In this document: one piece after another, positions 5,187-6,300 of the stretch | How the letters are laid out: each line of letters starts with the position of its first letter | How positions within the stretch are numbered: the stretch's first letter is position 1 | NCBI GenBank assembly: GCA_025351035.1 | Contig: JANXWT010000153.1 | Coordinates: 1-6,300, forward strand | Source: Opitutia bacterium | GTDB lineage: Bacteria; Verrucomicrobiota; Verrucomicrobiia; Opitutales; Opitutaceae | Length of the DNA: 6,300 bases | Direction of reading: 5' to 3' | Translations under genes and position numbers: made by a program | The notes under the pieces: generated by a model | Told to the model about the DNA's origin: nothing | Seen by the model: the letters and a program-made list of their open reading frames with translations, nothing else | The model's database searches: none

Positions 5187-6300
<1,114 letters not shown>

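Overview
The window is a GC-rich bacterial chromosome segment carrying ordinary housekeeping and accessory genes on both strands. Three things suggest a Verrucomicrobiota bacterium of the Opitutaceae type: a TonB-dependent receptor tail ending in a short aromatic strand, a secreted Ala-rich coiled-coil protein with a C-terminal LysM domain, and the codon bias. This placement is an inference from style and protein flavour; there is no rRNA or other marker in the window.

Layout, left to right. (1) The last 76 codons of a TonB-dependent outer-membrane receptor (+), closed by a strong intrinsic terminator at 265-296. (2) A 336-base stretch without a gene (233-568), holding that terminator and a perfect 17-bp palindrome at 467-483. 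(3) A + strand group: an N-terminally anchored SRPBCC protein (569-1123), a VOC/glyoxalase-fold protein (1268-1651) and a small four-helix membrane protein (1678-2100). A second copy of the palindrome (15 of 17 bases) lies before the VOC gene. (4) A convergent - strand 3-hydroxyisobutyrate-dehydrogenase-family oxidoreductase (2076-2957), whose 3' end overlaps the membrane-protein gene by 25 bp. (5) A 283-base gap (2958-3240) holding what looks like a C-terminal relic of a membrane protein on the - strand. (6) An AEC (auxin efflux carrier) family permease on + (3241-4160), complete in length but split by a single -1 frameshift near 3844. (7) A 12-bp stem hairpin between convergent 3' ends (4206-4234). 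(8) On the - strand, a LysM coiled-coil protein (4252-5085) downstream of the C-terminal three quarters of glycerol kinase glpK (5187 to the window end).

How the genes fit together. The clearest regulatory signal is the pair of near-identical palindromes, centred 94 and 89 bp before the SRPBCC and VOC start codons. They suggest that one unidentified DNA-binding regulator, not encoded in the window, controls both genes and probably the membrane gene 26 bp after the VOC gene. The oxidoreductase, AEC carrier, LysM protein and GlpK show no obvious common pathway. GlpK and the LysM gene are codirectional, 101 bp apart, and may share a transcript.

I see no CRISPR array, insertion sequence, tRNA, rRNA or phage gene. 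Nothing here is clearly a new biological system; the shared-palindrome mini-regulon is the best lead.
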